Positions 8,903 to 18,238 of a stretch of DNA of 64,000 nt are shown here, piece by piece. The notes under the pieces are model-generated. The model was not told the origin of the DNA and searched no databases. It saw nothing but the letters and a program-made list of their open reading frames with translations. The position numbers and the translations under genes were made by a program. The stretch is from assembly GCA_937995335.1 (NCBI GenBank), contig CALKIH010000051.1:62001-126000 (forward strand), given 5' to 3'. The number at the start of each line of letters is the position of its first letter. Position 1 is the stretch's first letter. The stretch comes from UBA2357 sp002344625 (GTDB lineage: Bacteria; Pseudomonadota; Gammaproteobacteria; Burkholderiales; Rhodocyclaceae).

Positions 8903-9512
8903 GGTCAAAGGCCTGCGGGTCGGGCGCGGCGGTCTGCGCTGGCAGCATGACTTCGCGCTCGCGCGCGGCCGGGTCATGGCGCTCATGGGGCCCAGCGGCG
9001 CGGGCAAGAGCACGCTGCTCGAATGCCTGGGCGGCTTCGTGCCGCCGCTGGCCGGCGAGATCGTCCTCGACGGGCGTCCCCTGCACGGGTTGCGCGCCGA
9101 AGACCGGCCGGTCGCGACGCTGTTTCAGCAGCACAATCTGTTCGAACATATCAGCGTCGCGCACAACCTGCGGCTCGGGTTCAGGCAGGGAAATCCTTCC
9201 GCGCCGCAGTGGCGGAGGGTCGTGGACGCCTGTGAACTGCTCGGCGTGGCCGACTTGCTCGCGCGCCTGCCGGGCGAACTGTCCGGCGGCCAGCGCCAGC
9301 GCGTCGCCTTGATCCGCACTGTGCTGCGCGAGCGGCCGCTGATCCTGCTCGACGAACCGTTCGGGGCGCTCGACCCCGACACCCGCATCGAGGCCGGCGA
9401 CTGGGTGCGCCGCGTCATCGACCGGGACGGCAAGATGCTGATCTTCGTCACCCACGATGCGGACGATGCACGCCGCTGGGCCGATCGGACGCTCGAGATC
9501 GGCGCGGCGTGA
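8895..9512 (+). CDS. thiQ: thiamine ABC transporter, ATP-binding protein
   Basis: A 205-residue ABC ATPase powering the ThiBP importer from the cytoplasmic face. Walker A is GPSGAGKST, the Q-loop is LFQQHN, the signature is LSGGQRQRVAL, Walker B is LILLDEPFGALD, and the switch histidine is in VTHDADD. The length is short for an ABC ATPase but normal for ThiQ. The GTG start at 8895 overlaps the end of thiP by 8 bp and yields the expected N-terminus MLEVKGLRV. Confidence 0.93.
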   Translation: MLEVKGLRVGRGGLRWQHDFALARGRVMALMGPSGAGKSTLLECLGGFVPPLAGEIVLDGRPLHGLRAEDRPVATLFQQHNLFEHISVAHNLRLGFRQGNPSAPQWRRVVDACELLGVADLLARLPGELSGGQRQRVALIRTVLRERPLILLDEPFGALDPDTRIEAGDWVRRVIDRDGKMLIFVTHDADDARRWADRTLEIGAA

Positions 9513-9558
9513 CCGCGTGCGATGAGCGCCGGGCCGGCGGACGCGGTATATTGCCGGC

Positions 9559-10212
9559 ATGACGCGCTTGATCCTGTTCAACAAGCCATTCGGTGTCCTG
9601 TGCCAGTTCAGCGACGACGGCGGACGGCCGACCCTCAAGGACTACATCCCGGTACCCGGTGTCTATGCGGCCGGCAGGCTCGACCGCGACAGCGAGGGCT
9701 TGTTGCTGCTGACCGACGACGGCGGGCTGCAAAGCCGTGTTGCCGACCCGCGTCACAAGCTGCCCAAGACCTATCTGGCCCAGGTCGAAGGCGAGGTCGG
9801 CGAACGGGCGCTGGCAAGCTTGTGCGCGGGGGTCGATCTGGGCGATTTCACCACCCGGCCGTGTCAGGCGCGCGCGATACCCGAACCCGCCTGGCTGTGG
9901 GCGCGCGATCCGCCGATTCGCGAGCGCCTGAGCGTGCCGACCGCGTGGATCGAGATCGTGTTGCGCGAGGGCAAGAATCGCCAGGTGCGGCGCATGACCG
10001 CGCGGGTCGGCCTGCCGACCTTGCGCCTGGTCAGGGTCGCGATCGGTGACTGGTCGCTGGACGGCATCGCCCCGGGGGCGTGGCGCGAAGTGGGCGTGCC
10101 GGTTGCGCCGCCACCACCCGCGTCGGGGCCGCGCATCGGTGGACCGAGCGCGCGCGAAGGCGCACCGCGCATCCGGCGGCGGCGTGAGGGGCGTGCATCG
10201 GAACAAACATGA
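9559..10212 (+). CDS. rluE: 23S rRNA pseudouridine(2457) synthase
   Basis: A 217-residue RsuA/RluE-family pseudouridine synthase. The catalytic aspartate is Asp42 in GRLDRDSEG; KLPKTYLAQVEG and REGKNRQVRRMTA are the other conserved family motifs. It lacks the S4 domain at the N-terminus, beginning directly with LILFNKPFGVL, which fits RluE rather than RsuA or RluB. E. coli RluE modifies U2457 in the peptidyl-transferase region of 23S rRNA. A proline-rich, basic tail of about 40 residues is extra. It lies 46 bp after thiQ and may be read from the same transcript. Confidence 0.88.
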   Translation: MTRLILFNKPFGVLCQFSDDGGRPTLKDYIPVPGVYAAGRLDRDSEGLLLLTDDGGLQSRVADPRHKLPKTYLAQVEGEVGERALASLCAGVDLGDFTTRPCQARAIPEPAWLWARDPPIRERLSVPTAWIEIVLREGKNRQVRRMTARVGLPTLRLVRVAIGDWSLDGIAPGAWREVGVPVAPPPPASGPRIGGPSAREGAPRIRRRREGRASEQT

Positions 10213-10231
10213 GGCGAGGAATGATCGAGCA

Positions 10232-10732
10232 ATGAGTGAAATGATGAATGGCGACGCTTCGACGGCGGTTCGCGGCCCGGACCGCTTGCGCCGGCTGCTG
10301 CTGGGTGCCGGCCTGCTGTTGACCGGCGGCCTGGCGCAGGCGCAAGGCCCGGCGGCGATGCCGGTCGTCGATCTGTCGATCGGCATGTACAGGATCCAGG
10401 CCGAGCTTGCGGCAACGCCGCAGCATCGACAGACCGGCTTGATGAACCGCACCAGCATGCCGGCGCAGCACGGCATGGTTTTCGTGTTCACCCACGATGC
10501 GCGTCACTGCATGTGGATGAAGAATACCCTGATCCCGCTCTCGGTGGCCTTTGCCGACGCCGAAGGGCGCATCCTCAACATCGCCGACATGACACCGCAC
10601 TCCGAGGAAAGTCACTGTGCGGCAGGCCAGGCGCGCTATGCGCTGGAAATGAACCAGGGGTGGTTCGCCGAGCGGGGGCTGGGCACCGACGTGCGCATTC
10701 GTGGCCTGGAGAAGCTGCCCCCTCCGCGCTGA
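10232..10732 (+). CDS. DUF192 secreted protein
   Basis: A 166-residue protein with a signal peptide (basic RLRR, hydrophobic core, cleavage near AQAQ) followed by a DUF192 domain. The diagnostic features are ELAATPQHRQTGLMNR, GMVFVF, and MWMKNTLIPLSVAFAD. DUF192 proteins are small exported or soluble proteins of unknown biochemical role. The start at 10232 is favoured by the upstream GAGGCGAGGA; a start at 10244 is also possible. It is 19 bp downstream of rluE. Confidence 0.82.
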   Translation: MSEMMNGDASTAVRGPDRLRRLLLGAGLLLTGGLAQAQGPAAMPVVDLSIGMYRIQAELAATPQHRQTGLMNRTSMPAQHGMVFVFTHDARHCMWMKNTLIPLSVAFADAEGRILNIADMTPHSEESHCAAGQARYALEMNQGWFAERGLGTDVRIRGLEKLPPPR

Positions 10733-10812
10733 GCGTCGCCTCGAGCCGCCGCCGCGGTTTGAATTGGGGGACAAACCCGGTCTTTTTCCGCACCTGACGC
10801 TTGCAGTCCCGA

Positions 10813-10820
10813 GCCGATAA
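10813..10820 (+). promoter_or_regulatory. sigma28-like -10 element before flhB
   Basis: GCCGATAA, the exact consensus -10 octamer for FliA (sigma28) promoters, lies 58 bp upstream of flhB. The -35 position 11 bp further upstream (10794-10801) matches TAAAGTTT poorly, so this is a half-site. A hairpin-forming pair GGTTTG/CAAACC lies further upstream, between the DUF192 gene and this element. Confidence 0.3.
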
Positions 10821-10878
10821 TGGCCCCACGTCGCACATCGCCCGAACCGGGGCGGGGTGGTGACCCAGGGGGCCGGAC

Positions 10879-12018
10879 ATGGCTGAAGACAGCGATCTCG
10901 AAAAGACCGAACAACCATCGGCGCGACGTCTGGAGCAGGCGCGCGAAGAAGGGCAGGTTCCGCAATCGCGCGAGCTGTCGACGTTCCTGGTGCTCGTTTT
11001 CGGGGTGCTCGGCCTGTGGGCGCTGGGGAGCTGGATCTCGGCGCGCGTACTCGGGATCCTGCGCCATGGTTTCAGCTTCGAGCGGGCGCTTGCGTTCGAT
11101 ACCGGTCTCATGCTGAACAACTTCGGCGACCTGTTCACCCAGGCCATCCTCACCATGCTGCCGTTCTTCGGCATCCTGATGCTGGCGGCGGTCGCCGCGC
11201 CGATTCTGCTCGGCGGCTTCGTGTTCTCGCCCAAGGCGCTGGGCCTCAAGCTGTCGCGTATGAACCCGATCGCGGGGCTGGGGCGGATGTTCTCGGCGCA
11301 TGGCCTGGCCGAGCTGGTGAAGTCGATCCTCAAGGCCGCGATCGTGGGTGGAATGGGGGTTTTCGTGTTCCTGCGCGAGCATGAGCACGTGTTCGCGTTG
11401 ATGGGCATGGCGCTCGACCGTGCGATCACCGAGTTCGTCGACACGCTGTGGTGGTCCGCGCTGCTGATCGTGCTGGGGCTGGCGGCGATCGCACTGATCG
11501 ATGTGCCGTTCCAGTTGTGGCAGTACTACAAGAAGCTGCGCATGACCAAGGAAGAGGTCAAGCGCGAGTTCAAGGAGCAGGAGGGCGACCCGCACCTCAA
11601 GGCGCGCATCCGCCGGGTGCAGATGGAAATGGCGCGCCGGCGCATGATGAGCGAAGTCCCCAAGGCCGACGTGGTGGTCACCAACCCGACCCATTTCTCG
11701 GTCGCGCTCAAATACGATTCGGCGCGCATGGGGGCGCCGGTGGTGGTCGCGAAGGGGCGGGGGGCGCTCGCGCTCAAGATTCGCGAGATCGCGCGCGAGC
11801 ACGATGTGCCGCTGCTCGAAGCGCCGCCGCTGGCACGGGCCCTTTACGCCCATTGCGAGCTCGAAGCGGCGGTGCCCGCGGCGCTGTATCGCGCGGTGGC
11901 CGAAGTGATGGCTTACGTCTACCAGCTGGAGCACTGGCTTTCGCACGGCGGCACGCCGCCGGTCACGCCCGAGGGCCTCGCGGTGCCGGAAGGTCTGGAC
12001 CCCGGGGCCGCCGACTGA
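10879..12018 (+). CDS. flhB: flagellar export apparatus protein FlhB
   Basis: FlhB is the substrate-specificity switch of the flagellar type III export gate in the inner membrane. The 379-residue protein has the typical N-terminus (MAEDSDLEKTEQPSARRLEQAREEG), four membrane segments, and a cytoplasmic domain with the autocleavage motif NPTH in VVTNPTHFSVALKY. Cleavage between N and P switches export from rod/hook to filament substrates. It heads the flhB-flhA-flhF-flhG-fliA-motCD cluster. Confidence 0.97.
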   Translation: MAEDSDLEKTEQPSARRLEQAREEGQVPQSRELSTFLVLVFGVLGLWALGSWISARVLGILRHGFSFERALAFDTGLMLNNFGDLFTQAILTMLPFFGILMLAAVAAPILLGGFVFSPKALGLKLSRMNPIAGLGRMFSAHGLAELVKSILKAAIVGGMGVFVFLREHEHVFALMGMALDRAITEFVDTLWWSALLIVLGLAAIALIDVPFQLWQYYKKLRMTKEEVKREFKEQEGDPHLKARIRRVQMEMARRRMMSEVPKADVVVTNPTHFSVALKYDSARMGAPVVVAKGRGALALKIREIAREHDVPLLEAPPLARALYAHCELEAAVPAALYRAVAEVMAYVYQLEHWLSHGGTPPVTPEGLAVPEGLDPGAAD

Positions 12019-12052
12019 TGGCCGCGCGCGGCAAACTTGAAGAGGTTTCCGA

Positions 12053-14155
12053 ATGCTCGAATCGCTGAACCTGCGGGCGTTGATGGCGCCTGCCAACCTG
12101 CGCATGCTGGGCGCGCCGATCTTCATCATCACCGTGCTGTCGATGATGGTGCTGCCGCTGCCGCCGTTTGCGCTCGATCTGTTCTTCACCTTCAACATCG
12201 CCATGGCGGTCATGGTGATGCTGGTGGCGATGTATACCCGCAAGCCGCTCGACTTCTCGGTTTTCCCGACCGTGTTGCTGATCACCACGCTGATGCGCCT
12301 CGCGCTCAACGTCGCGTCTACCCGGGTCGTGCTGCTCGAGGGGCACACCGGAACCGACGCCGCCGGCAAGGTGATCGAGGCGTTCGGCCACTTCCTGGTG
12401 GGTGGCAACACCGCGATCGGCCTGGTGGTGTTCGTGATCCTGGTGCTGATCAACTTCGTGGTGGTCACCAAGGGTGCCGGTCGTATCGCCGAGGTCAGCG
12501 CCCGGTTCACCCTCGACGCGATGCCGGGCAAGCAGATGGCGATCGATGCCGATCTGAACGCCGGCCTGATCGACGAGAACGAGGCCAAGCGGCGGCGCAA
12601 GGAAGTGGCGCAGGAAGCCGACTTCTTCGGCGCGATGGACGGTGCGTCGAAGTTCGTCCGCGGCGATGCGGTCGCGGGCATCCTGATCCTGCTGATCAAC
12701 ATCATCGGTGGTCTGGTGGTCGGCATCATGCAGCACGACCTGCCGATGGACCAGGCGATCGAGACCTATACGCTGCTCACCATCGGCGACGGCCTGGTGG
12801 CGCAGATTCCGGCGCTGATCATTTCGGTGGCGGCCGGCCTGGTGGTGTCGCGCGTCGGCGAGGATGGAGACATGGGTGGCTTGGTGATCAACCAGGTGTT
12901 CTCCAACCCGCAGGTGTTGATGCTCACGGCAGCCATCATCGGCGTGCTCGGACTGATCCCGGGCATGCCCAACCTGGTGTTCCTGTTGATCGCGGGCGGG
13001 CTGGGGGCGCTGGCGTGGTCGCGCCTCGGGGCGATGCAGCGCGAGGCCGCTGCCGAGGCCGAGGCGGCGCCACCGCCGGCCATGGCTGCCGCGGCACAGG
13101 CCGACAGCGTGGAGGCGAGCTGGAGCGATGTTCAGCCGGTGGACGTGCTGGGCCTGGAAGTCGGCTATCGCCTGATTCCCATGGTCGACAAGAGCCAGGA
13201 TGGCGAACTCCTGAAGCGCATCCGTGGCCTGCGCAAGAAGTTCGCCCAGGACGTAGGTTTCCTGGCGGCCCCGGTCCATATCCGCGACAACCTCGAACTG
13301 CGGCCCAATGCTTACCGGATCACGCTCAAGGGGGTCGAGATCGGCGCCGGAGAGGCGTATCCGGGGCAGTTCCTCGCGATCAACCCCGGACGCGTGACCG
13401 GGCCATTGACCGGACGCGAAACACGCGACCCGGCTTTCGATCTGCCGGCCTACTGGATCGACGCCGCCCAGCGCGAGCAGGCGCACGGGCTGGGCTATAC
13501 GGTCGTGGATGCGAGCACGGTGGTCGCGACCCACCTGAATCACCTGATTCTCAGCCACGCTGCCGAACTGCTCGGCCGGCAGGAAACCCAGGCGCTGCTC
13601 GATCACATCGGCAAGGACAGCCCCAAGCTGATCGAGGAGCTGGTCCCGGCCACCCTGCAGGTCGGCGTGGTGCAACGGGTGCTCCAGTACCTGCTCGACG
13701 AGGGCGTCAACATTCGCGACATGCGCACGATCATCGAGATCCTGGCCGAGCATGCGCCGCGCACCCAGGACCCGATGGAGCTGACCTCGCGGGTGCGCCA
13801 GGGGCTGGGCAGGGCGATCATGCAGAGCCTGTTCCCGGGCCATACCGAGATCCAGGTGCTCGCGCTCGAACCCACGCTGGAGCGCATCCTGATCCAGGCG
13901 ATGGGCTCGGGCGGCGGCGACGGCGGCGCGATCGAGCCCGGCTTGGCCGACGGCCTGCTGCGCCAGACCGCCGAGGCGGCCCAGCGCCAGGAGGACATCG
14001 GATTGCCGCCGGTGCTGCTGGTGCCGCCGCAGCTGCGCTGGCTGCTGTCGCGCTTCCTGCGCCGCAGCGTGCCTTCGCTGAAGGTCGTCGCCAACTCCGA
14101 AGTGCCCGAGTCGCGGACGATCCGGGTGAGCGCGATGGTGGGCGGGGCCGCTTGA
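12053..14155 (+). CDS. flhA: flagellar export gate protein FlhA
   Basis: FlhA is the largest export-gate subunit: a proton-driven membrane domain of about eight helices (residues to about 330) and a cytoplasmic domain that docks chaperone-substrate complexes. At 700 residues it has the family's length. The FHIPEP-family signature region DAMPGKQMAIDADLNAGLIDE and the following RRRKEV segment are intact. It follows flhB by 34 bp and begins with ATG at 12053. Confidence 0.97.
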   Translation: MLESLNLRALMAPANLRMLGAPIFIITVLSMMVLPLPPFALDLFFTFNIAMAVMVMLVAMYTRKPLDFSVFPTVLLITTLMRLALNVASTRVVLLEGHTGTDAAGKVIEAFGHFLVGGNTAIGLVVFVILVLINFVVVTKGAGRIAEVSARFTLDAMPGKQMAIDADLNAGLIDENEAKRRRKEVAQEADFFGAMDGASKFVRGDAVAGILILLINIIGGLVVGIMQHDLPMDQAIETYTLLTIGDGLVAQIPALIISVAAGLVVSRVGEDGDMGGLVINQVFSNPQVLMLTAAIIGVLGLIPGMPNLVFLLIAGGLGALAWSRLGAMQREAAAEAEAAPPPAMAAAAQADSVEASWSDVQPVDVLGLEVGYRLIPMVDKSQDGELLKRIRGLRKKFAQDVGFLAAPVHIRDNLELRPNAYRITLKGVEIGAGEAYPGQFLAINPGRVTGPLTGRETRDPAFDLPAYWIDAAQREQAHGLGYTVVDASTVVATHLNHLILSHAAELLGRQETQALLDHIGKDSPKLIEELVPATLQVGVVQRVLQYLLDEGVNIRDMRTIIEILAEHAPRTQDPMELTSRVRQGLGRAIMQSLFPGHTEIQVLALEPTLERILIQAMGSGGGDGGAIEPGLADGLLRQTAEAAQRQEDIGLPPVLLVPPQLRWLLSRFLRRSVPSLKVVANSEVPESRTIRVSAMVGGAA

Positions 14156-14288
14156 GCCGCGTTCGCGGCAGGGCCGGCGGGGCCGAATTGAGCGGGGTAA
14201 ACCCGTTTATTCGCGGCTATCGCGCCTCGTGCCGCATCGCATAATGACTCCAGGCTGCGGGAAGAGCGTGGCCGTCGGGAGAGTCGGT

Positions 14289-15761
14289 ATGAACGTCAAA
14301 CGCTACTTTGCAAGAACCGCCCGCGATGCGCTGCGCGAGCTGAAGGCTGAACTCGGTGCGGATGCGATCGTGCTGTCCAATCGCGCGATGGATGGCGGGG
14401 TCGAGATCCTGGCCCTGCCGGCCGAGGCGGTCGGGGCGTTGCAGAGCACCGCGCCCGCGACCCGCGCCACGCACATGCCGCCTGCGCCGGCGAGCACCCC
14501 GGCCGGGTATGGCGACGACACCGACGACTATCGTGTGAGCCTGTCGGCGCAGCGGATGGCGGGGGCCGCCGCCGCGCCGTCTCCCGAACGCAACCCCCGC
14601 GCCAATGCCACCGTGAGGCCGTTCGAGCCGCCGCGGGTCGAAACCGCCGATTACCTGATGCGGCGCAACGACTACCCCGAGAGCATCCTGATCTCCGGCG
14701 ATGCGCGGCGCGCCCAAGCGGCTTCGCCGAGCGTGCAGGCCGGCATGCCCAGACCCGCCGAGGCCGCCGAAGCACCCGCCGCCCGCAGCCGCGGCAGCGC
14801 GCTCGACGACGAGCGGATCCGCACGCTGCAGGAGACCAATCGCAAGCTCATGGACGAGCTCACCGGGATTCGCGGCATGATCGAGCGGCAACTGGCGGGT
14901 TTCGCGTGGGGCGAAATCCGCCGCACCGCGCCGGCGCGGGCCGAGATCGTCGGCGAGCTCCTGGAAGCCGGTTTTTCCAGCGCGCTGTCGCGTTCGCTCG
15001 CCGACACCGTGAGCACCGATGCCAGCCTCGATGAGGCGCGCGACAGTGTGCGCAATGCGCTCGGGCGCGATCTGCGCGCGATGTCCTCGGATGCCGATCT
15101 CATCGACCGCGGCGGCGTGTTCGCGCTGGTCGGCCCGACCGGCGTCGGCAAGACCACTACCACCGCCAAGATCGCGGCGCGCTTCGTGGTCCGGCATGGC
15201 GCCGACAAGCTGGCACTGATCACCACCGACGGCTACCGCATCGGCGCGCAGGAGCAACTCCGGATCTACGGGCGCATCCTGGGCGTGCCGGTGTTCCCGG
15301 TGCGTGACGGCGCGGAACTGCGCCAGGCCCTGTCGGAGTTGCGCAACAAGCACATGGTGTTGATCGACACGGTGGGCATGAGCCAGCGCGACCGCATGGT
15401 GGCCCAGCAGGCGGCGATGCTCGCCGGCGCCGGCAGCGTGCGCCGGCTGCTGCTGCTCAATGCCACCTGCCGCGGCGATACGCTCGACGATGTGATCCGC
15501 GCCTACAAGGGGCCGGATCTGGCCGGCTGCGTATTCACCAAGGTGGACGAGGCGGCATCGCTGGCACCGGCCATCGGGGCAGCGATCGCGCACGAACTCG
15601 ACATCTTCTACGTGACCAACGGTCAGCGCGTGCCGGAGGACCTGCACCTGCCCAATCGCAGCTACCTGCTGCACCGGGCGCTCAAGGGCGACGGCGCGGA
15701 TTCGCCCTGGCATTTGCGCGCGGACGAGGCGGCGCTGATGATGGCCGCGGCGGAGCGCTGA
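14289..15761 (+). CDS. flhF: flagellar biosynthesis GTPase FlhF
   Basis: FlhF is an SRP-type GTPase that sets the site, and often the number, of polar flagella. The 490-residue product has a basic N-terminus (MNVKRYFARTARDAL), a long low-complexity B domain rich in Ala/Pro (residues about 60-200), and the NG domain. G1 is GPTGVGKTTTTAKIAARF, G3 is DTVGMSQRD, and G4 is TKVDEA. The start at 14289 gives the canonical N-terminus; upstream in-frame codons are unconvincing. The next gene, flhG, begins 1 bp after the stop. Confidence 0.95.
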   Translation: MNVKRYFARTARDALRELKAELGADAIVLSNRAMDGGVEILALPAEAVGALQSTAPATRATHMPPAPASTPAGYGDDTDDYRVSLSAQRMAGAAAAPSPERNPRANATVRPFEPPRVETADYLMRRNDYPESILISGDARRAQAASPSVQAGMPRPAEAAEAPAARSRGSALDDERIRTLQETNRKLMDELTGIRGMIERQLAGFAWGEIRRTAPARAEIVGELLEAGFSSALSRSLADTVSTDASLDEARDSVRNALGRDLRAMSSDADLIDRGGVFALVGPTGVGKTTTTAKIAARFVVRHGADKLALITTDGYRIGAQEQLRIYGRILGVPVFPVRDGAELRQALSELRNKHMVLIDTVGMSQRDRMVAQQAAMLAGAGSVRRLLLLNATCRGDTLDDVIRAYKGPDLAGCVFTKVDEAASLAPAIGAAIAHELDIFYVTNGQRVPEDLHLPNRSYLLHRALKGDGADSPWHLRADEAALMMAAAER

Positions 15762-15762
15762 C

Positions 15763-16566
15763 ATGATCGACCCACGCGAAGACCAGGCCGCCGGATTGCG
15801 CAGACTCTTCCGGCGTGCGCCGCCCACCGTGGTGGCCTTGTATGCGACCGGGCGGAACAAGGTCTGCTCGACGGTCCAGACCGCGTACCGGATCGCGAGC
15901 CAGGCCGAGCGGGTGTTGATCCTGGACGAAGCGTCCGGCGGCGACACCCTCGCCGGTGTCTTCGACCTGCCCGGCGGGGCGGATCTTCTGAGCGTGCTGG
16001 GCGGCGGCGTCGATCCGCTCGAGCTGGTCCAGCCGATACCGGGTCTGCTCGGCCGGGTGCCGGTGACCGCCGCCGCGCTGGCGCTGCCGCTGCTCGACGA
16101 CGAGCGCCGCGCGCGGCTGGTGGCGGCGCTGCGCCATATCCATCGCTATGCGGGCTTCGTCCTGATTCATTCGACCGCCGCGGCCGCCGCCGATCCTTCT
16201 CCGTTCATCTTTGCCGCGCCGCGGCGGCTGGTCGTCGCCGAGGCGAGCCGCAGCGGCTTCAAGGAAGCCTACCAGACCATCCGCCAACTGGCCGCGGCGG
16301 GCGCCGGATCGCTGCATCTGGCGGTGGCGCGCGCCAGGAGCCGGAGCGAAGCGGGTGCCTACTTCGCCGGGCTCAACGATCTGGTGCGCCGGCAGATCGG
16401 CGTGCCGGTCGCCTGGCTGGGCGAGATCGAGCGCGACGATCTCGGCGCCGGGTTGGCGAACGAGGCCGCCGAGGCTTCGCCGCGCGGCGCCGAGGCGGCA
16501 TTCCTGCGCCGTCTCCAGGCGCTTTCGGGCGCATCCGGGGCGACGCGGGTTCGTCCGGCGGGGTAA
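15763..16566 (+). CDS. flhG: FlhG/FleN-like protein with degenerate P-loop
   Basis: Position and fold point to FlhG (FleN), the MinD-like ATPase that partners FlhF and limits flagellar number. The protein is 267 residues long. The N-terminal DQAAGLRRLF keeps the DQAxxLR motif (residues 7-13), which in other FlhG proteins stimulates FlhF GTPase activity. The deviant Walker A is lost: where GKGGVGKT is expected, the sequence reads GRNKVCST (residues 30-37), replacing both the signature and catalytic lysines. The VDAD-type switch is ILDEA. The reading frame is intact, so this looks like an ATPase-dead but expressed homologue. Naming rests on context and the N-terminal motif. Confidence 0.8.
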   Translation: MIDPREDQAAGLRRLFRRAPPTVVALYATGRNKVCSTVQTAYRIASQAERVLILDEASGGDTLAGVFDLPGGADLLSVLGGGVDPLELVQPIPGLLGRVPVTAAALALPLLDDERRARLVAALRHIHRYAGFVLIHSTAAAAADPSPFIFAAPRRLVVAEASRSGFKEAYQTIRQLAAAGAGSLHLAVARARSRSEAGAYFAGLNDLVRRQIGVPVAWLGEIERDDLGAGLANEAAEASPRGAEAAFLRRLQALSGASGATRVRPAG

Positions 16567-16688
16567 ATGCGATGTCGCTGACTTATTCGTCTGGAAATAC
16601 CGGCGTCGCTGCGGGACAATGTCGCTCCGCTCCACGTCGCGTGACACTCGTTTCGCGGCCCGGACGCACGAAAATTCAGGCGGTATGG

Positions 16689-17456
16689 ATGTACGACGCT
16701 GACGGAAATCTCGACAAGGCGCAACTTGTCGAAAGTTACGCCCCGCTGGTAAAACGCCTCGCTTGTCACTTGCTGACCAGGCTGCCCGCGAGCGTCCAGC
16801 TCGATGACATGATCCAGAACGGAATGATCGGGCTGCTCGACGCGATCGGGCGGTTCGAGGACGGGCTCGGGGCCCAGTTCGAAACCTACGCGGTGCAGCG
16901 GATCCGTGGCGCGATGCTCGACGGGCTGCGCGAGAGCGACTGGCTGCCGCGCAGCCTGCGCCGCGACATGCGCCGCATCGAGGCCGCGATCCACGAACTC
17001 GAGCAACGCAACGGCCGCGCGCCCAGCGAGGCCGAACTGGCCGAGGCGCTCGGCATGCCGCTTGCCGAGTACCAGAGCATGCTGCAGGACGCGCGTGGGC
17101 ACCAGCTGGTCTATATCGAGGATTTCGGCGGGAACGAGGGCGAGGATTTTCTCGAGCGCTACATGGTCGAGGAAGGTTCGAATCCCCTCGACCTGCTCGA
17201 GGATGCCGACCTGCGCTCGAACCTGGTGAGCGCGATCGAGGCCTTGCCCGAGCGCGAGAAGCAGGTCATGGCGCTTTACTACGACGAGGAGCTCAACCTG
17301 CGCGAAATCGGCGAGGTGCTCGGTGTTTCCGAATCGCGCGTCTGCCAGCTGCACGGGCAATCGGTCGCCCGTTTGCGTGCGCGTCTGTTCGGCACTGCCG
17401 AGGCGAAATCGATGTCGCCGCGCCGTGGCCGCCCACCCAAGCTTGCGTCGGCCTGA
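16689..17456 (+). CDS. fliA: flagellar sigma factor sigma28
   Basis: FliA directs RNA polymerase to late flagellar genes and is held by FlgM until the hook is complete. The 255-residue protein has sigma region 2 (YAPLVKRLACHLL to RFEDGLGAQFETYAVQRIRGAMLDGLRESDW), region 3, and region 4 (LPEREKQVMALYYDEELNLREIGEVLGVSESRVCQLHGQSVARLR). The start at 16689 gives MYDADGNLDKAQLVESYAPLV, preceded by CAGGCGG; the open frame extends upstream without family similarity. A basic SPRRGRPPK tail is a small extension. Confidence 0.94.
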   Translation: MYDADGNLDKAQLVESYAPLVKRLACHLLTRLPASVQLDDMIQNGMIGLLDAIGRFEDGLGAQFETYAVQRIRGAMLDGLRESDWLPRSLRRDMRRIEAAIHELEQRNGRAPSEAELAEALGMPLAEYQSMLQDARGHQLVYIEDFGGNEGEDFLERYMVEEGSNPLDLLEDADLRSNLVSAIEALPEREKQVMALYYDEELNLREIGEVLGVSESRVCQLHGQSVARLRARLFGTAEAKSMSPRRGRPPKLASA

Positions 17457-17483
17457 GGCCGACGCGCTCGAGAGCCCGCTCAA

Positions 17484-18224
17484 ATGGACAAGATCAGCCT
17501 GGTTGGATTGACGCTCGGCATCGCCGCGATCCTGATCGGCCAGGTGCTGGAAGGCGGGCATGTGTCCTCGCTGATCCAGCCGACGGCCTTCCTGATCGTC
17601 GTCGGCGGCACCATGGGCGCGGTCATGCTGCAAAGCCCGTCGCGCGTGTTCGTCGATGGCCTGCGGATGGGGCGGTGGATCTTCGTGCCGCCGGTCGTCG
17701 ATCACGCCGCGCTCATCGACGAGGCCACCGGCTGGAGCCAGGTCGCGCGCAAGGACGGTCTGCTCGCACTCGAGACCCGCATTCCCGGCCTGTCCGATCC
17801 ATTCATGCGCCGCGGCGTGCAGTTGCTCGTCGATGGGGTCGAGCCCGAACGCCTGCGCGAAGTCCTCGAGGTGGAGATCGGTGCGGCCGAAGCCCGGATG
17901 AAGATGAGCGCGAAGATCTGGGAGGCCGCCGGCGGCTACTCGCCGACCATCGGCATTCTGGGGGCGGTGATGGGCCTGATTCACGTGATGGAGAACCTCA
18001 GCGACCCGTCCAGGCTCGGCGCCGGGATCGCGGTGGCCTTCGTCGCGACCATCTATGGCGTCGGCCTGGCCAATCTGGTGTTCCTGCCGATCTCTAAGAA
18101 GTTGATGATCCATGTTTCCAACATCGTCTCGCAGCGCGAAATGCTGGTCGATGGCCTCGTCGGCATTGCCAACGGCGACAATCCGCGCATCATCGAAAGC
18201 CGGATGCGCGGCTACGTCGTCTAG
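17484..18224 (+). CDS. motC: flagellar stator protein MotC (MotA/PomA family)
   Basis: A 246-residue MotA-type stator subunit with four membrane helices: two near the N-terminus (about 4-22 and 30-52) and two near the C-terminus around GGYSPTIGILGAVMGLIHVM and LGAGIAVAFVATIYGVGLANLVFLP. The cytoplasmic loop has the charged residues that contact FliG. Its place after fliA and before motD matches MotCD of pseudomonads, a second stator used for swarming or high load. It lies 27 bp after fliA. Confidence 0.9.
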   Translation: MDKISLVGLTLGIAAILIGQVLEGGHVSSLIQPTAFLIVVGGTMGAVMLQSPSRVFVDGLRMGRWIFVPPVVDHAALIDEATGWSQVARKDGLLALETRIPGLSDPFMRRGVQLLVDGVEPERLREVLEVEIGAAEARMKMSAKIWEAAGGYSPTIGILGAVMGLIHVMENLSDPSRLGAGIAVAFVATIYGVGLANLVFLPISKKLMIHVSNIVSQREMLVDGLVGIANGDNPRIIESRMRGYVV

Positions 18225-18238
18225 ACGGAGAAGGGGCG

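Noticed and set aside
7007..9013. A 668-codon open frame antisense to thiP
   Set aside because: It has repetitive Gln/Arg/His composition and is opposite an unambiguous operon.
10753..10780. Intrinsic terminator after the DUF192 gene
   Set aside because: GGTTTG/CAAACC can pair, but the stem is short and the T-run does not follow it directly.
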